Part shown: positions 37,138 to 49,342 of the stretch, one piece after another
Position numbering within the stretch: the stretch's first letter is position 1
How the letters are laid out: each line of letters begins with the position of its first letter
Assembly: GCF_025698545.1 (NCBI RefSeq)
Contig: NC_068575.1
Span: forward strand, 51,469,980-51,533,979
Length of the DNA: 64,000 nt
Origin: Gossypium raimondii
Taxonomy: Eukaryota > Streptophyta > Magnoliopsida > Malvales > Malvaceae
Direction of reading: 5' to 3'
The notes under the pieces: generated by a model
What the model saw: only the letters and a program-made list of their open reading frames with translations
Told to the model about the DNA's origin: nothing
Database searches by the model: none
Program-made: the position numbers and the translations under genes

Positions 37138-37150
37138 CTGCCCCTCTTTA
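37138..37150 (-). promoter_or_regulatory. Polypurine tract of Tat element
   Basis: Minus-strand TAAAGAGGGGCAG sits next to the inner edge of the 3' LTR, the usual place for plus-strand priming. Confidence 0.75.
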
Positions 37151-37289
37151 CTCATTGTCGTGTAACGGGAATAAAGCAAAGACTACAAGGCCCAATTATG
37201 CCTGGTCTCACTGAGCCTTAGACTTCTTCGGTGCTTTTCTTCTTTAAGAAGCTTCATTCCTTCCTACTGCATCTTCAGAGGTATTGGAA

Positions 37290-38470
37290 CTGGTGCTTCA
37301 ATCTACTCCATGGTTTCAATGTACTCCACTGCAACCTCAGGGAGGTAAAATCCACCATCTTCGATCTGCTCCACTACTGCTTAGGGAGATAAGATCTGTA
37401 ATCTTCGATCTACTTCACGCCAGTACATGAAGACAAGATCTGGTATCTTTGATCTACTTTACGCCAGTACATGAAGACAAGATCTGCTTTTTCCGATCTA
37501 CTTCACTACCAGTATGGGAAGATAAGATCTGCTATCTTTAATCTACTTCACGCCAGTATATGAAGACAAGATCTGTTTTCTTTGATCTGCTTCGCCATCA
37601 GTATGGGAAGGCAAGATCTGTTATCTTTGATCTACTTCACGCCAGTACATGAAGACAAGATCTACTTTCTTTGATCTGTTTCGCCACCAGTATGGGAAGA
37701 CAAGATCTATTACCTTTGATCTACTTCACGCCAGTACATGAAGACAAGATCTGCTTTCTTTGATCTGCTTCGCCATCAGATGGGAAGGCAAGACCTGTTA
37801 TCTCTGATCTACTTCACGCCAGTACATGAAGACAATATCTACTTTTCTTTAATCTGCTCCACCACCAGTATGGGGAGGCAAGATCTGTTACCTTTGATCT
37901 ACTTCACTCCAGTACATGAAGACAAGATCTATTTTCTTCGATATGTTTCGCCACCAGTATGGGAAGACTAGATCTGTTATCTTTGATCTACTTCACGCCA
38001 GTACATGAAGACAAGATCTGCTTTCTTTGATCTGCTTCGCCACCAGTATGAGAAGGCAAGATCTGGTATCTCTGATCTACTTCACGCTAGTACATGAAGA
38101 CAAAATCTACTTTTTTTATCTGCTTCACCACCAGTATGGGAAGGCAAGATCTGGTATCTCTGATCTACTTCACGCCAGTACATGAAGACAAGATCTACTT
38201 TCTTTGATCTGCTTCGCCACCAGTATGGGAAGGCAAGATATGTTACTTTTGATCTACTTCATGCTAATACATGAAGACAAGATCTGCTTTTTCCTTCGAT
38301 CTACTTCGCCACCAGTATGGGAAGACAAGATCTGTTATCTTTGATCTACTTCACACCAGTACATGAAGACAAGATCTGCTTTTTCCTTCGATCTACTTCG
38401 CCACCAGTATGGGAAGACAAGATCTGCTATCTCTCAACTTGCTCCACTGTTGCTCAGGGAGACAAGGCTT
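37290..38470. repeat. Tandem array of ~45-bp units in dimers of ~89 bp (3' region of Tat element)
   Basis: About 26 units. Two subtypes alternate: one with CTTCACGCCAGTACATGAAG and one with CTTCGCCACCAGTATGGGAAG-type text cut to CCACCAGTATGGGAAG, each followed by a-CAAGATCTG. Starts fall at 37413, 37457, 37501, 37546, 37590 and 37634, that is 44-45 bp apart. The array is bounded by more diverged units. Tandem arrays in the 3' untranslated region of Tat/Ogre elements are known as seeds of satellite DNA. Confidence 0.9.
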
Positions 38471-39348
38471 TATGATTTCACCGATCTGCTCTCTGTGGAA
38501 CATGACCTGTATGATTCACTTTATGAGCCTAATTATGCCTGATGATTAGGATGTTATTATCAGAATGAATCAAATGCTCCTAACTAGATATGTATGGATG
38601 ACATTTGAATGCTATGTCATGGAAATGATTCATTAATGCTAAATATTGAAGTCGTTATTACTCATTAAGGCTTCCTTGTGATAACAACGCTTCGAAAAAA
38701 CTCGAAAATTCTTGATCAGGCTTTTTACTCCTATATATCTGCGACCTTTTAACTCGGTGAAGTCTAAACAATAGTCCTGCTTCAGGTTCTTGTATTATTT
38801 AGAAATTTTCAGAGTAATATGAAAAACTTCCCTTGTGAAAATTTTACTAGTCCATTAATCGTCATTCTAATGCAACATGCTTGCGGAAAAAAAATCATAA
38901 CGATGAATAAAACAAAATTAATTTGGGAGCATAGCTCGCAATGGATTGTCAATGATAGAGGAATTGTTTGGGGACATTTATATTGAAAAAGAATGAAATA
39001 TTTTAAAACAACGAATTCAATACAAATACTATGAACAAGTGCCCCAGATATCTCTACTTGAATTGCTCTATACAACTTTTTGAAGACCCTTCCGAATTCA
39101 ACACGTGTTTAGGAGATTCACAACATTTTGTTGATGCCCCAAGATATCGCCTATTCCTTTCTGCCAATTTAGGTACAACAAGACTACCACATGCTTCAAT
39201 CAGACTTTGAGCCGCCTTTGTCGGGTTTTCAACTCAAACCCCTTTGGTCTTAAGGTGCCATTTGCGGGTTTTCACCTTAGCCTCTCTTTTTTTTTTTTTT
39301 GGAATCAAAGCGCCCTTTGCGGGTTTTCACCTTGGTTCATTCCCCTTC
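38471..39348. other. Noncoding 3' region of Tat element between array and pol
   Basis: No conserved ORF. It includes two CGGGTTTTCACCTT phrases and a poly-T tract near 39288-39300, just downstream (minus strand) of the integrase stop. Confidence 0.6.
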
Positions 39349-41178
39349 TTAGGTGAAGTATCTCTTAACCGAATCTGAATTCACTGGATTGGGCAAGTTT
39401 CTTCCATCCATTTCCGCCAGGATTAGGGCTCCTCCAGAAAAGGCCTTTTTTACAACATAAGGGCCTTCCCAATTCGGCATCCATTTCCCTCTAAAATCTT
39501 TTTGTAGAGGAAGAATTTTTCTCAACACCAGGTCCCCCTCGTGAAATTCTCTAGGTCGGACCTTCTTGTTGTAAGCTCGCATCATTTTTTTCTGGTACAT
39601 CTGACCATGCTGAATAGCCTTTAGCCTTTTTCCCTCTATCAAGTTTAACTGATCGTATCGAGATTGAACCCATTCTGCTTCATCCAATTGTAGCTCAGTC
39701 AAAGCCCGGAGAGAAGGGATTTCAACTTCGATGGGCAAGACTGCCTCAATGCCATAAACTAAGGAGAAAGGCGTTGCCCCGGTGGAGGTCCTGATTGACG
39801 TTCGATAAGCAAGAAGGGCAAACGGTAATTTCTCGTGCCAGTCCCTGTAGGTCTCAGTCATATTCCCCACAATCTTCTTTATATTTTTATTAGCCGCTTC
39901 CACTGCACCATTCATTTTTGGGCGATACGGCGATGAATTGTGATGTCTGATCTTGAATTGACTGCAGACTTCTGCTATTGAGCTGTTATTCAGGTTCAGC
40001 GCATTGTCGAATATGATTCTTTCAGGCATTCCATATCGACATATGATCTCCCTTTTCAAGAACTTACTGACTGATGACTTTGTAACGTTAGCATACGAAG
40101 CAGCTTCTACCCATTTAGTGAAGTAGTCAATAACCACAAATATGAAACGATGCCCATTTGTAGCCTTCGGCGATATTGGCCCGATGACATCCATACCCCA
40201 CATGGAGAAAGGCCATGGAGAAGTCATGATATGAAGAGGCGAAGGAGGTGCATGCATTTTATCACCATAGATTTGACATTTATGGCATTTTTTGGAGTAA
40301 TTGATGCAATCCCCTTCCATAGTGGACCAGTAATACCCGAATCTCATAATCTGTCTAGCCATTGTGAACCCACTGGCATGCGTTCCACAGATGCCCTTAT
40401 AGGCTTCCTCCAGGATTTTCTTTGCTTCCACGGCGTCCACACATCTTAACAGTACCTGATCTTTTCCCCTCTTGTATAAGATCCCCCCATCTAAGACGTA
40501 ATCAATGGCTAGTCTTCTCAGAGTTCTCTTTTCATTCTCCGTTGCCTGGCCAGGATACTCACGATTTTTTACGTATTGTAGTCTATCTTGATACCAAGGA
40601 CTATCATCGATTTCTCCTTCTTTAATATTGTAACAATGAACCGGGTCTTCATAGATACTCATTTGGATTGGCTTCATATCCTCATGTCTGTTCACCTTGA
40701 TCATGGAGGCTAAAGTAGCCAGTGCATCGGCCATCTGATTCTCATCTCGTGGGAGATAGCAAAAAGTGATGTCCTCAAACTCCTTAATCAATTCGAGGAC
40801 CAACTTTCGATAACTGATTAATTTGGGATCTCTCGTTTCCCATTCACCTCTGAGCTGATATATCACCAATGCTGAATCTCCATAGACCTCTAGCACTTTG
40901 ATTCTTCGCTCTATGGCTGTACGAATACCCATGATGCATGCTTCGTATTCCGTCATGTTGTTTGTACAATCAAAATCCATGTTGCAAGTGAAGGGATAAT
41001 GATCACCATTCGGGGACACCAGGACTGCCCCAATTCCATTGCCCACAGCGTTCGAGGCTCCATCAAAGTTTAGCTTCCAACTGTGATCCTCTTGGGGATT
41101 TTCTTCAATAGCGGCTACATACAACAAGTCCTCATTCGGAAAATCAAAGCTTAACGGTTTGTAATCTTCCAAAGCCAC
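39349..41178 (-). pseudogene. Second RNase H plus integrase of Tat pol (609 codons open)
   Basis: The frame is open over 609 codons but has lost its link to the upstream part by a frameshift near 41180-41200. The GTG that begins it is not a true start. First comes a second, archaeal-type RNase H domain (NFDGASNAVGNGIGAVLV, TEYEACIMGI, GDSALVIYQL, MADALATLAS), with the acidic residues kept. Then an integrase zinc finger (GTHASG and CHKCQ; the first His position reads Tyr) and a DDE core: Asp in WGMDVIGPIS, Asp in IIFDNALNLN, Glu in NGAVEAANKN. A basic C-terminus ends at PVNSDSVKRYFT. No chromodomain is seen. In the family these domains degrade the RNA template and insert the DNA copy. Confidence 0.9.
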
Positions 41179-41179
41179 G

Positions 41180-42803
41180 CTAGCTGAAAAAAGTCACTAT
41201 TGCGCTCCCTTTTACAGCTTTTTGACTCACATAGACAGTATCGAATTCAGACAGTAAAATCTGCCACCGGGCCATCCTCCCATTCAAAGCAGTTGACTTC
41301 ATCATATACTTTAACGGATCTAACTTTGAAATTAGCCAAGTCGTATGGTATAACATGTACTGCCTTAATCTTCGGGTTGTCCAAATCAGGGCACAAAACA
41401 ACTTCTCAATGGGCGAATATCTCATTTCACAATCAGTGAGTTTCTTGCTAAGATAATATATTGCCCTTTCTTTTCTCCCCGTTTCATCATGCTGGCCTAG
41501 CACACATCCCATGGAATTATCAAATACTGTCAGATACAATATCAGCGGCCTATCCGGGCTAGGTGGTGACAACACTGGAGTATTAGACAAATACTACTTC
41601 ACCTTGTTGAAAGCTTTTTCGCATTCTTCATCCCAAGTACCAGGATTATGTTTCTTCAGAAGACGAAATATAGGGTCACATTTCTCAGTCAGTTGTGAAA
41701 TGAACCTAGCGATGTAATTCAGTCTTCCGAAGAAACCTCGAACTTCTTTCTGAGTGCGAGGTGGAGGTAAGTCTCGTATTGCCTTGACTTTGTCTAGGTC
41801 AATCTCGATTCCCTTTTCACTGACTACGAAGCCTAGCAATTTTCCTGACCTGGCCCCAAAAGTGCACTTCGCTGGATTAAGCTTGAGCTGGAACTTTCTC
41901 AATCTTAAGAATAACTTTTTCAAGACTTGCACATGTTCCTCCTCCATTCTAGATTTCGCGATCATATCGTCAACATAAACCTCGATCTCCTTATGCATCA
42001 TATCATGGAACAAGGCTACCATGGCTCTTTGGTATGTCGCTCCCGCATTCTTTAACCCAAACGGCATCACTTTATAACAAAATGTCCCCCATAACGTAAT
42101 GAACGTAGTCTTTCTCATGTCCTCGGGATGCATCTTTATCTGATTATACCTAGAAAAACCATCCATGAAGGAAAATAATGAAAAGCTCACCGTACTGTCT
42201 ACCAATGTGTCGATGTGAGGTAATGGGAAACTGTCTTTTGGACTAGCATTGTTCAAATCCCTGTAATCCACACACATTCGTACTTTCCCATCTTTCTTTG
42301 GAACTGGTACGATGTTGGCCACCCACTCAGAATACTTGACTTCTTGTAGAAACCCGGCATCAAACTGCTTTTGGACCTCCTCTTTTATCTTCAACACAAT
42401 ATCAGGCCTCATTCTTCTAAGCTTTTGCTGCACTGGCTTACAATCTTCTCTTATAGGAAGGCGATGGACTACAATGTCAGTACTTAACCCAGACATATCT
42501 TGGTATGACCATGCAAAGACATCCTTGAATTCCTGGAGTAGTCTGATGAGGTCTTGTCTTGTCTTTGCAGAAATATCAAATCTGATCTTCACCTCTTTTC
42601 CTTCCTCCAAGCTCACAATTTCTATTGATTCCCTATGAGGTAGGATTTGTTTCTCGGCCCTTTCTACCATTTTCAACAAGTCAGGAGACAAACCACAGTC
42701 TTCGTCATCTTCAAAATCATGCGATCCTTCTAACCACATGTTTCGTTCAAAAGGAGACTCTAAATTTGTAAGAGTGACATTCGTATCATTGATATCATAG
42801 GAC
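41180..42803 (-). pseudogene. Reverse transcriptase and RNase H of Tat pol (exon 2)
   Basis: After the intron acceptor at 42804 the frame is open through a linker and a reverse transcriptase: VPVPKKDGKVRMCVDYRDLN, the SFMDGFSRYNQI block, VMPFGLKNAGATYQRAM and the catalytic YVDDMIAKS motif. A TAG at 41596-41594 interrupts it between the RT and RNase H parts. The same frame then gives the native Gypsy RNase H (LYLTVFDNSMGCVLGQHDE, YYLSKKLTDCEMRYSPIEKL) up to a stop near 41180, where a one-base frame slip separates it from the second RNase H/integrase. It would copy the element RNA into DNA; here it is defective. Confidence 0.9.
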
Positions 42804-43045
42804 CTGTTATGAAAAGCAATATGGATTCAGGAATTTGTTTGGTGCAATATGGTCATGAATGAAATGCAAGTGTAGTTTGAGAGAAATTCAAAATAACTGC
42901 TCTTATGGAAAGAAAGATTTACTCCAAAAACGATTGCAGAAAATGCACTTTATTAAAATAACGATTTTTTTTGACATGAGCCTATTTCACAAAGAAATCC
43001 TTATCACTTCTAGGCTAAAAGCAATAAGGGTGTTCTGGACATTAC
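42804..43045 (-). other. Probable spliceosomal intron of Tat element (242 bp)
   Basis: Minus-strand donor GTAATG (43045) and acceptor CATAACAG (42804). Joining the two sides keeps one frame: the upstream exon ends in the codon for Ser plus GA, and the next exon supplies the G and reads on into the RT linker. Unspliced, the frame meets TAA immediately at 43044-43042. The position between protease and RT is that described for Ogre/Tat introns. Confidence 0.75.
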
Positions 43046-44411
43046 TCTGAGAAAATCCTAAAAACTACAGGTATTTCTTCTGCAGTCCAGTTGTTTAGCG
43101 CACTTCCTGGTTCGTAGGGTTGAATATCCTGCAATGTTCCTCCTCCCATCGCTTCTTCATACACGGCATGAATACTTTCTAACTCCGTGTTAATACTTCC
43201 AACTCCTAGCATTCCCTGATAGATGAATCCTCCCGATACAAAAGTCTTGGATAGGTGAGGAAAGGTCATGGGCTCCTATTTGACGTCATCACCTGTCAAA
43301 CGAGTCCTTCTTCTCTCTCGCTTCTTTTCTTGCTCTATCCTCTTCTGCCTAGCATTTGGCTTGTATCCTAAGCTAAAACGGTCCTGTTTGTCTTTCAACA
43401 CTGGAGTCTCAACTAGGCCCTGAAGATATTTCCCCAATCATTTTCTCTGCAAAGCTCCCTTTCCAACTATCAATTGCAAACCCATCTTTGTGGTCTTTGA
43501 TATTCTCGACATCAGGATCTTATTTCCCTCACGGATGAATGTTGCATTTACGAACTCTAAGGAACGGAAAGAGCACTCGATTGCATCATCACTTGTTTCC
43601 AAATAAGGCGCATCGTTGGTCACAGATGCAATGATATCTTCTTCAGCATTTATCGTCACTACCCAGCCTTCTGACACCAGCTTCAGTTTTTGATGTAACG
43701 ATGACGGTACCGCATCTGCTGAATGAATCCATTGCCTTCCTAATAGGCAACTATAAGAAGGCTTGATGTCCATAACCAAGAAGTCTACCTCATAGATAGT
43801 TGGGCCAATTAACAAGGGATGTCAATTCTTCCCATGACCTTCCTCTTGGTGCCATCAAACGCTCTCACCACATTCTGGCACGACTTTATATGTGAACTAT
43901 CCATAGGTAGCCTGTTGAGCGTGGATAGAGGCAATACATTTAGTGCCGACCCGTTGTCTACCAGAACTCCCGGTAATATGCACCATTTACACCTTGCAGT
44001 AATGTGTAAAGCTCTAGTAGATCCCATACCCCCAGGTGGTATTTCATCATCGCTAAAGGAGATGAAATTATCAACGCTTATATTGCCGACCAGTCGATCC
44101 AACTTGTTAACAGAGATATCGCCGGCCACATAAGTTTCATTTATCACCTTCAGTAGTGCATTTCGATGTCCCTCCGAGTTCAGGAGTAAAGCTAGCACAG
44201 ATATGTGAGCTGGTTGTTTGTACAGTTGTTCCACAACGCTGTACTCGCAATGCTTTATGAACTTCAAGAACTCTCTAGCTTCCTCCTCTTTGATTAGTTC
44301 ATTGACCAATAATTCAGGTTCAAACGCATTCTTCTTCTTTCCAACCGAAGTTTCTTTTCTTGGCTCTACTCGATCTTTCATCTGTTCACAGTGCCTTCCT
44401 TCATCCTGGTC
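43046..44411 (-). pseudogene. Protease and downstream linker of Tat element
   Basis: This continues gag's frame after a TAG at 44414-44412. The frame 44381-43809 contains the protease motif VLVDNGSALNVLPLSTLN, where D-N-G-S stands at the active site, a variant usual for Tat. A one-base shift near 43812 leads to the next frame (IYEVDFLVMDIKPSYSCLLG), which then runs to the intron donor. Stops TGA at 43440-43438 and TAG at 43278-43276 lie in that frame. The enzyme normally cuts the gag-pol polyprotein; this copy cannot make it. Confidence 0.85.
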
Positions 44412-46400
44412 CTATTTACTGATTATATCCTCCTTCCCCGGGATTGTCACATTACAATCGTAATTCCAAGGAACCCTCCTGTTATCCTTATATATAAACA
44501 CAGTCGATTTTTGAATAATTACTTTTGGTGTTATACGTGCCCCAACCTCACTGTTCTGAGGTCGCGAAATGATGACCACAGGATGGTTAGCCTTCGAAAC
44601 TCCCAATGCCAACTCTGACGCGTATACATGATTCTCCTCTTGAACCCCTTCACAGAATTCCATCTCCCTATTATCCATCATGCCTTGTAACATAGCTCTG
44701 AACTCTGTACACTCTTGAATATCATGCCTCACTTCATAGTGGAACTCACAGTAGTTCCCCCTATTTTCACAACTTTTTTTTGAGACGACTAGTCTCCTTT
44801 TCACCATCTCCTTCCAGACCCATCTCAAATGAGTTTTCACATCCGCAATGTCTGCCTTGATTCTTTTGTCTTCGCCCATCATATTTACCCCACCATCAGT
44901 GTGGTTTGGTAATGGATTTTCTGCCTTGGTCGAGTCATCAAATTTAACGACACCCATACCAATGGGCTTTTCAACCAACTTCTTAAAGGCCGTACAGTTT
45001 TCTATGGAATGCCCTGTTGTTCCCGAATGATACTCGCACTGTGCATTCGCATCGTACCATTTGGGAAACGGGGGTTGCAAGGGCTTCAGATAAAAAGGGG
45101 AAACTACGTGTACGTCAAATAAATTTCGGTATAGTTCCCTGTACGACATAGAAATTGGCGTGAATTAGGGCCTCTCAGTATTTCGCCTTGTACCGACCTC
45201 TTGTCTCGACGAGCTTTGCTGATTGGCAGCCACCTTTCCTGGCTGACTCACTGTTACTGACTTCGAGTAACTATTGTTGTACATGCTCGCATTGCTCACC
45301 TCGTTTTCCTTCTTCTTCAAATTCGATATTCTGTTAATCTCTCCCGCATCGATCTTTCCACTTCTGATGGTGTTCTCAATCATCTCACCATTCATGACTA
45401 TGTCAGGAAAGCTTTTTGTGGCACTTCCTAACATATGTGTAATGAACGGTGCCTTCAGGGTATTAATGAACAACATGGTCATTTCCTTTTCCAAGAGCGG
45501 TGACTGAACTTGGACCGCGACCTCCCTCCATCTCTGTGCGTACTGCCTAAAGCTTTCACTCGGCTTCTTCTCCATGTTTTGAAGGGTGATTCTATCAGGA
45601 GCCATGTCTGTCACATGACTATACTGTTTCATGAACGATTGTGCCAAGTCCCTCCATGAACCAATCGTGGCACGACTCAACTGATTGTACCATTTGGATG
45701 CTGCCCCAGCAAGGCTGTCTTGGAAACAATGTATCAAGAGTTGGTCGTTATTAACATATCCTGCCATTCGCCTGCAGAACATGGTAATGTGAGCTTCTGG
45801 GCAGCTTGTCCCATTGTACTTTTCAAATTCAGGCATCTTAAACTTATGATGGAGTACTAAATCTGGCACTAAACTCAGCTCTTTTGCGTCAATGCCTCGA
45901 TAACTCTTAGTGACCTCCATCGCCTTGAACTTCTTCTCGAGCCACCTACACCTTTCCTCTAACTGTTTCGGTAACTCCTCCTTCGTTCTTTCCTTCTCAA
46001 CCACTTCATCAAAGTCAGGAATGACAGAGTTAATAGGATTATTTTCGGGATTAGATCCCGATCTAGCTTGGAAAACACCAACTTGAAATTGTTGCGGCAT
46101 GATGGTGACAGTAGATTTACGCGGGTATTTAGCTTGAGTTCGCATATGTGGTGGGGTGAAACCTAGAGGATAGAGAGGTTCATCATTATTTCCCTCATCG
46201 ACATTTGCCATGGGGCCCTTTCCTTTATCACTTCCCTTAGTTATCAGTTGGGTTAACTTTGCCACTATATCTTCTTGGGATTTTCGCATCTTCTCAGACA
46301 TCTCTTGTTTCATCTTGTCTAACCGCTCCTGCACCTGTAGCTGAAGTCGGTCCTGCATCTCCTTTTGACACTGTTCGAGCTTTTCCAATCTCTAATCCAT
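44412..46400 (-). pseudogene. Gag of Tat element
   Basis: ATG at 46400-46398 is followed two codons later by a TAG at 46394-46392. The same frame then runs as a coiled N-terminus (LEQCQKEMQDRLQLQVQERL) and a gag core (MPEFEKYNGTSCPEAHITMF, AASKWYNQLSRATIGSWRDL, FRQYAQRWREVAVQV) to a TAA at 45167-45165. It resumes and includes two zinc-knuckle-like motifs, CEYHSGTTGHSIENC and CEFHYEVRHDIQEC, before the TAG at 44412. All three stops are in one frame, so the damage is by point mutation. Gag packages the element RNA. Confidence 0.88.
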
Positions 46401-46632
46401 ATCTTTCGTCTTTGTCCGAGTGCTGTATCGGTGTTGGGTTGGTTGGTTGGTTTCCAGGTTAACTGAGCAATGATTTTAACTTATTAGGATTTAATAAAGA
46501 TCTTTAATGCATATAATGCGATGCTAATGCACATGATGCGATGCATGAGGTGAATGCAAAAAAAGACGTTAATTATAATTCAATTTCACTCAGAAAACTT
46601 TACTAGAGAAAAAATTTCTTTACATAAAATGG
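46401..46632. other. Spacer between ORF1 and gag of the Tat element
   Basis: About 230 bp, A/T-rich with a short repeat (ATGCGATGCTAATGCACATG area). It could hold signals for gag translation, but none is recognisable. Confidence 0.4.
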
Positions 46633-48722
46633 CTATAAATAAGGCCTTGCCCTAATACTTAGAACTTTAATCTCCCTAAGTAATGATGCCAACTTCTGCC
46701 CCTGATCTGATTCCGATTCGTACTTCACACTTAGTATATCAGCCTGTATTGCCAAAGTCTGCAGGTGTTCAGCTACCCCTTGAATCTGAACTACAGCTTC
46801 TCCCATAATGTGATCCCTTCTTGCAACTTGATCCTGGAGATAGTGAAGCTATTCACTTTGACTATCTTCGTTTGCTTCTAGATGTTCAATCCTGGCTTCA
46901 TAGTTCTGCAATGCTATCTCTAATTCCTCTATAGTTTTCTTCATTTGCTCGATCCTGCTTAAACTTGCTTGCAGTTCCGCCACTGAATTTTGATTTCGGT
47001 ATTGATAAACAATCTTCTCAAGTTCGGCCACTCTAGCCTTTAGTTTATCTCTTTCATTCTAGCTTTCTGAAAAATTCCTCTCAAATGACTTATTTTGCTT
47101 TTGAGCCTCCTGAAATCTCTTTTCCCACCTATCAGCCTTGACCTTTTCTTCTTGAACTTCTTGACGCCACTGCTCTGAGGTTTTTCCCAATCCGGTAGTT
47201 CTCACTGACAGACGTAGTCTCTTATAATCCGTCTTCAAACTATTCAAATCTTCCTCGACTTTGCGCTTCCATTTTCTCAGGCCCTCGGTTTTCAGTTTCT
47301 GAACATATATGTCCAACCTTAAATTTATCTTCTCCTCTTCCATTTGCTCTATCTTCTTCTCAAGCTCAGAATTTCTTCTTTCAAAATCTTGCTTTATAAT
47401 TTCTAGCTCAGAAGGGACCATATGTGCATGCTTTTCTACAAATTGACTGTCTCCTTGACCTGGTACATGTATGTTATCATTGATCCTTCTATTTAGCCAC
47501 TCGATATATTAAGACGTCGTTGATGGACCTACTGCCAACCTTTTCAATCGGCGAGTCTGCCTCCAAGCATTAGTCATTTCTCGTATCTTCTTCTTGTAAC
47601 CATCATACTTATACGAGAATTCACACTGAGCTAATCCATGAGTTGTTGGTACGAACGGTCTTGACCTATACTGTCTCAGTACCAATAACGGTGCATAGCC
47701 AATAGCTCCCCAAATCCCAAGTAAAGGGACCCAGTCAAAATCTCCACACCTATATAAGATCTCATCTGACAGCATCCAAGGAGCTCTCCATTCAATATCC
47801 CCCTCTTGAAGATTCTGAAGAGTTGCCATCCATTTTTCCTCTGAGATATCATCCTGCCTCGGTAATGCCACTATTTCCTTCAAGGGCGAATAATTTTCAG
47901 AAAAAACCCGATAGGAAACCTTATCCACCTTCCAAAGTGACTGTGAAACCATGCTAAAAGGAGCTGCGTGCATCCAATGAATCTACCCTCACCTACTCTT
48001 CAACATTCATTCAGAGATCTGAAGGTTTCTGCCAGAATTGCTAGAACCGGTGTAACCCCCTTGTCAAGACGGTCAAAAATGTCAGTGACTGCTTCATCAA
48101 TATGTCCCAAAGCTTTAGGAAAGACAACTAAACCGTAAATACCCAAGGCAAAGACATCAACCTTCTTCCTCGTATCTGGATGTGCTAGAATTAAATCTTT
48201 CAGGTTCTTCCAATGAATGCACTTACTATCTCCCTTTTGTTTGATTCGTGCTGCGACCCATTGCTCACTTATCCCCGTAATATTCATCAATTTCTTCAAA
48301 AAGGTTGGAACATTAGCAGCTATTGAATAGGCTTTGTCCACTTGAATTTTTGAACAACGAAGCAATGCTGTGTATTCCTCCACCGTAGGCACTAAGTCAA
48401 CTTTTCCAAAGGTAAAGCAACTATAAGCAGGATTCCAAATTTGGGCTAAGGCACGAAATAAGTGCTTATCCACCTTTAAGTCGAGCAAGTAAGGTAGGTC
48501 TCCATAGCTAGAGTAGAAGAGCTGCTTAATCTCATCATTCCACCAGTCCCAAATTTCCTTTAGTTCCTGTAAGTTATTCTGAGTCACGCTAACATGAGTG
48601 AAGTCCCATAACTCTGACACATATCCCTCGGCCAAACTATTACCTTTCTCTTGCTATATTGTCTCAGACCAAGTTTGGGTAGCCGCATTATCTTCTATCA
48701 TATCAAGAAACCCTTTTTCCAT
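46633..48722 (-). pseudogene. ORF1 upstream of gag in Tat element (plant mobile-domain-like plus coiled coil)
   Basis: ATG at 48722-48720 opens the frame; a TAG at 48656-48654 comes first. The frame then reads LWDFTHVSVTQNNLQELKEI and FGKVDLVPTVEEYTALL, like the plant mobile domain family (the DUF7745-type ORF1 of Tat elements), up to a TGA near 48000. A one-base loss near 47940 shifts the frame to SLWKVDKVSYRVFSENYSPL and WVPLLGIWGAIGYAPLLVLR. Stops follow at 47511-47509, near 47059 and near 46849, with an extended coiled coil (FERRNSELEKKIEQMEEEKI) in between, ending at TAG 46635-46633. The function of this ORF is not established. An extra ORF before gag is characteristic of the lineage. 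Confidence 0.8.
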
Positions 48723-49320
48723 GATAAGCTTTCTATTTAGCAACCGAATATGAACTAACGCCCTTTTAGGATGAAATGCTATGCAATAATGATGTCATGC
48801 AATCAAAACAAGAGAAACCCAAGTCAGTATCACATATAGAGATATAATCCAATACAAACATGAAATAGTAAGAAACACTTAATCAGGAATCCACTAAGGT
48901 TTTGGGATAGTTCTACCTAGGTCAAGTTCCTAAAGCTCATTATATGAGGCTTAGTCTCTAGAGTAAGGGTACCCGAACCAGCAGATTCCTCAATCCTCAC
49001 CCATTATAGGCTCATGTGGATTGAGTTCAGTTCAGGGGGATACATTTCCTTATGGCTGCACGGAGATGAAAATCTCACGAAGACATAGGTACGGATATAT
49101 CCCGGAAGCGGTCCACTACCCTGCACGGAGGTGAAAACCTCACGAATGACTAGTTTCTCGCTCCCACTTAAGGGGTAAAATGCAAAATGCGAATGCAAAG
49201 TTTCCAACATACCAAGATGAAAAAATCAATGAATGCGAAGAGAACTCATGAAATTTTTTTAAAAACTTTTGATTTTCGACACAAAGACAAATATAATCAG
49301 TTTATGGCTCGACTCTCAAG
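48723..49320. other. Leader region of Tat element between primer site and ORF1
   Basis: Untranslated leader of about 600 bp on the minus strand. A direct repeat GCACGGAGRTGAAAATCTCACGA-like phrase occurs twice (near 49058 and 49123). No ORF is supported. Confidence 0.5.
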
Positions 49321-49339
49321 GTCCCCAGTGGAGTCGCCA
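49321..49339 (-). promoter_or_regulatory. tRNA primer-binding site of Tat element
   Basis: Minus-strand TGGCGACTCCACTGGGGAC starts three bases inside the 5' LTR and begins with TGG, complementary to a tRNA CCA end. Ogre/Tat elements are reported to use a tRNA-Arg primer; the match here is recalled, not computed. Confidence 0.8.
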
Positions 49340-49342
49340 AGC

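Noticed and set aside
37290-38470. Regular repeats that could suggest a CRISPR array
   Set aside because: Units are contiguous with no unique spacers, the repeats vary, the setting is a plant retrotransposon and no cas genes are present.
40150-42638. Plus-strand ORFs opposite the Tat pol gene
   Set aside because: Shadows of the conserved minus-strand RT/integrase frame.
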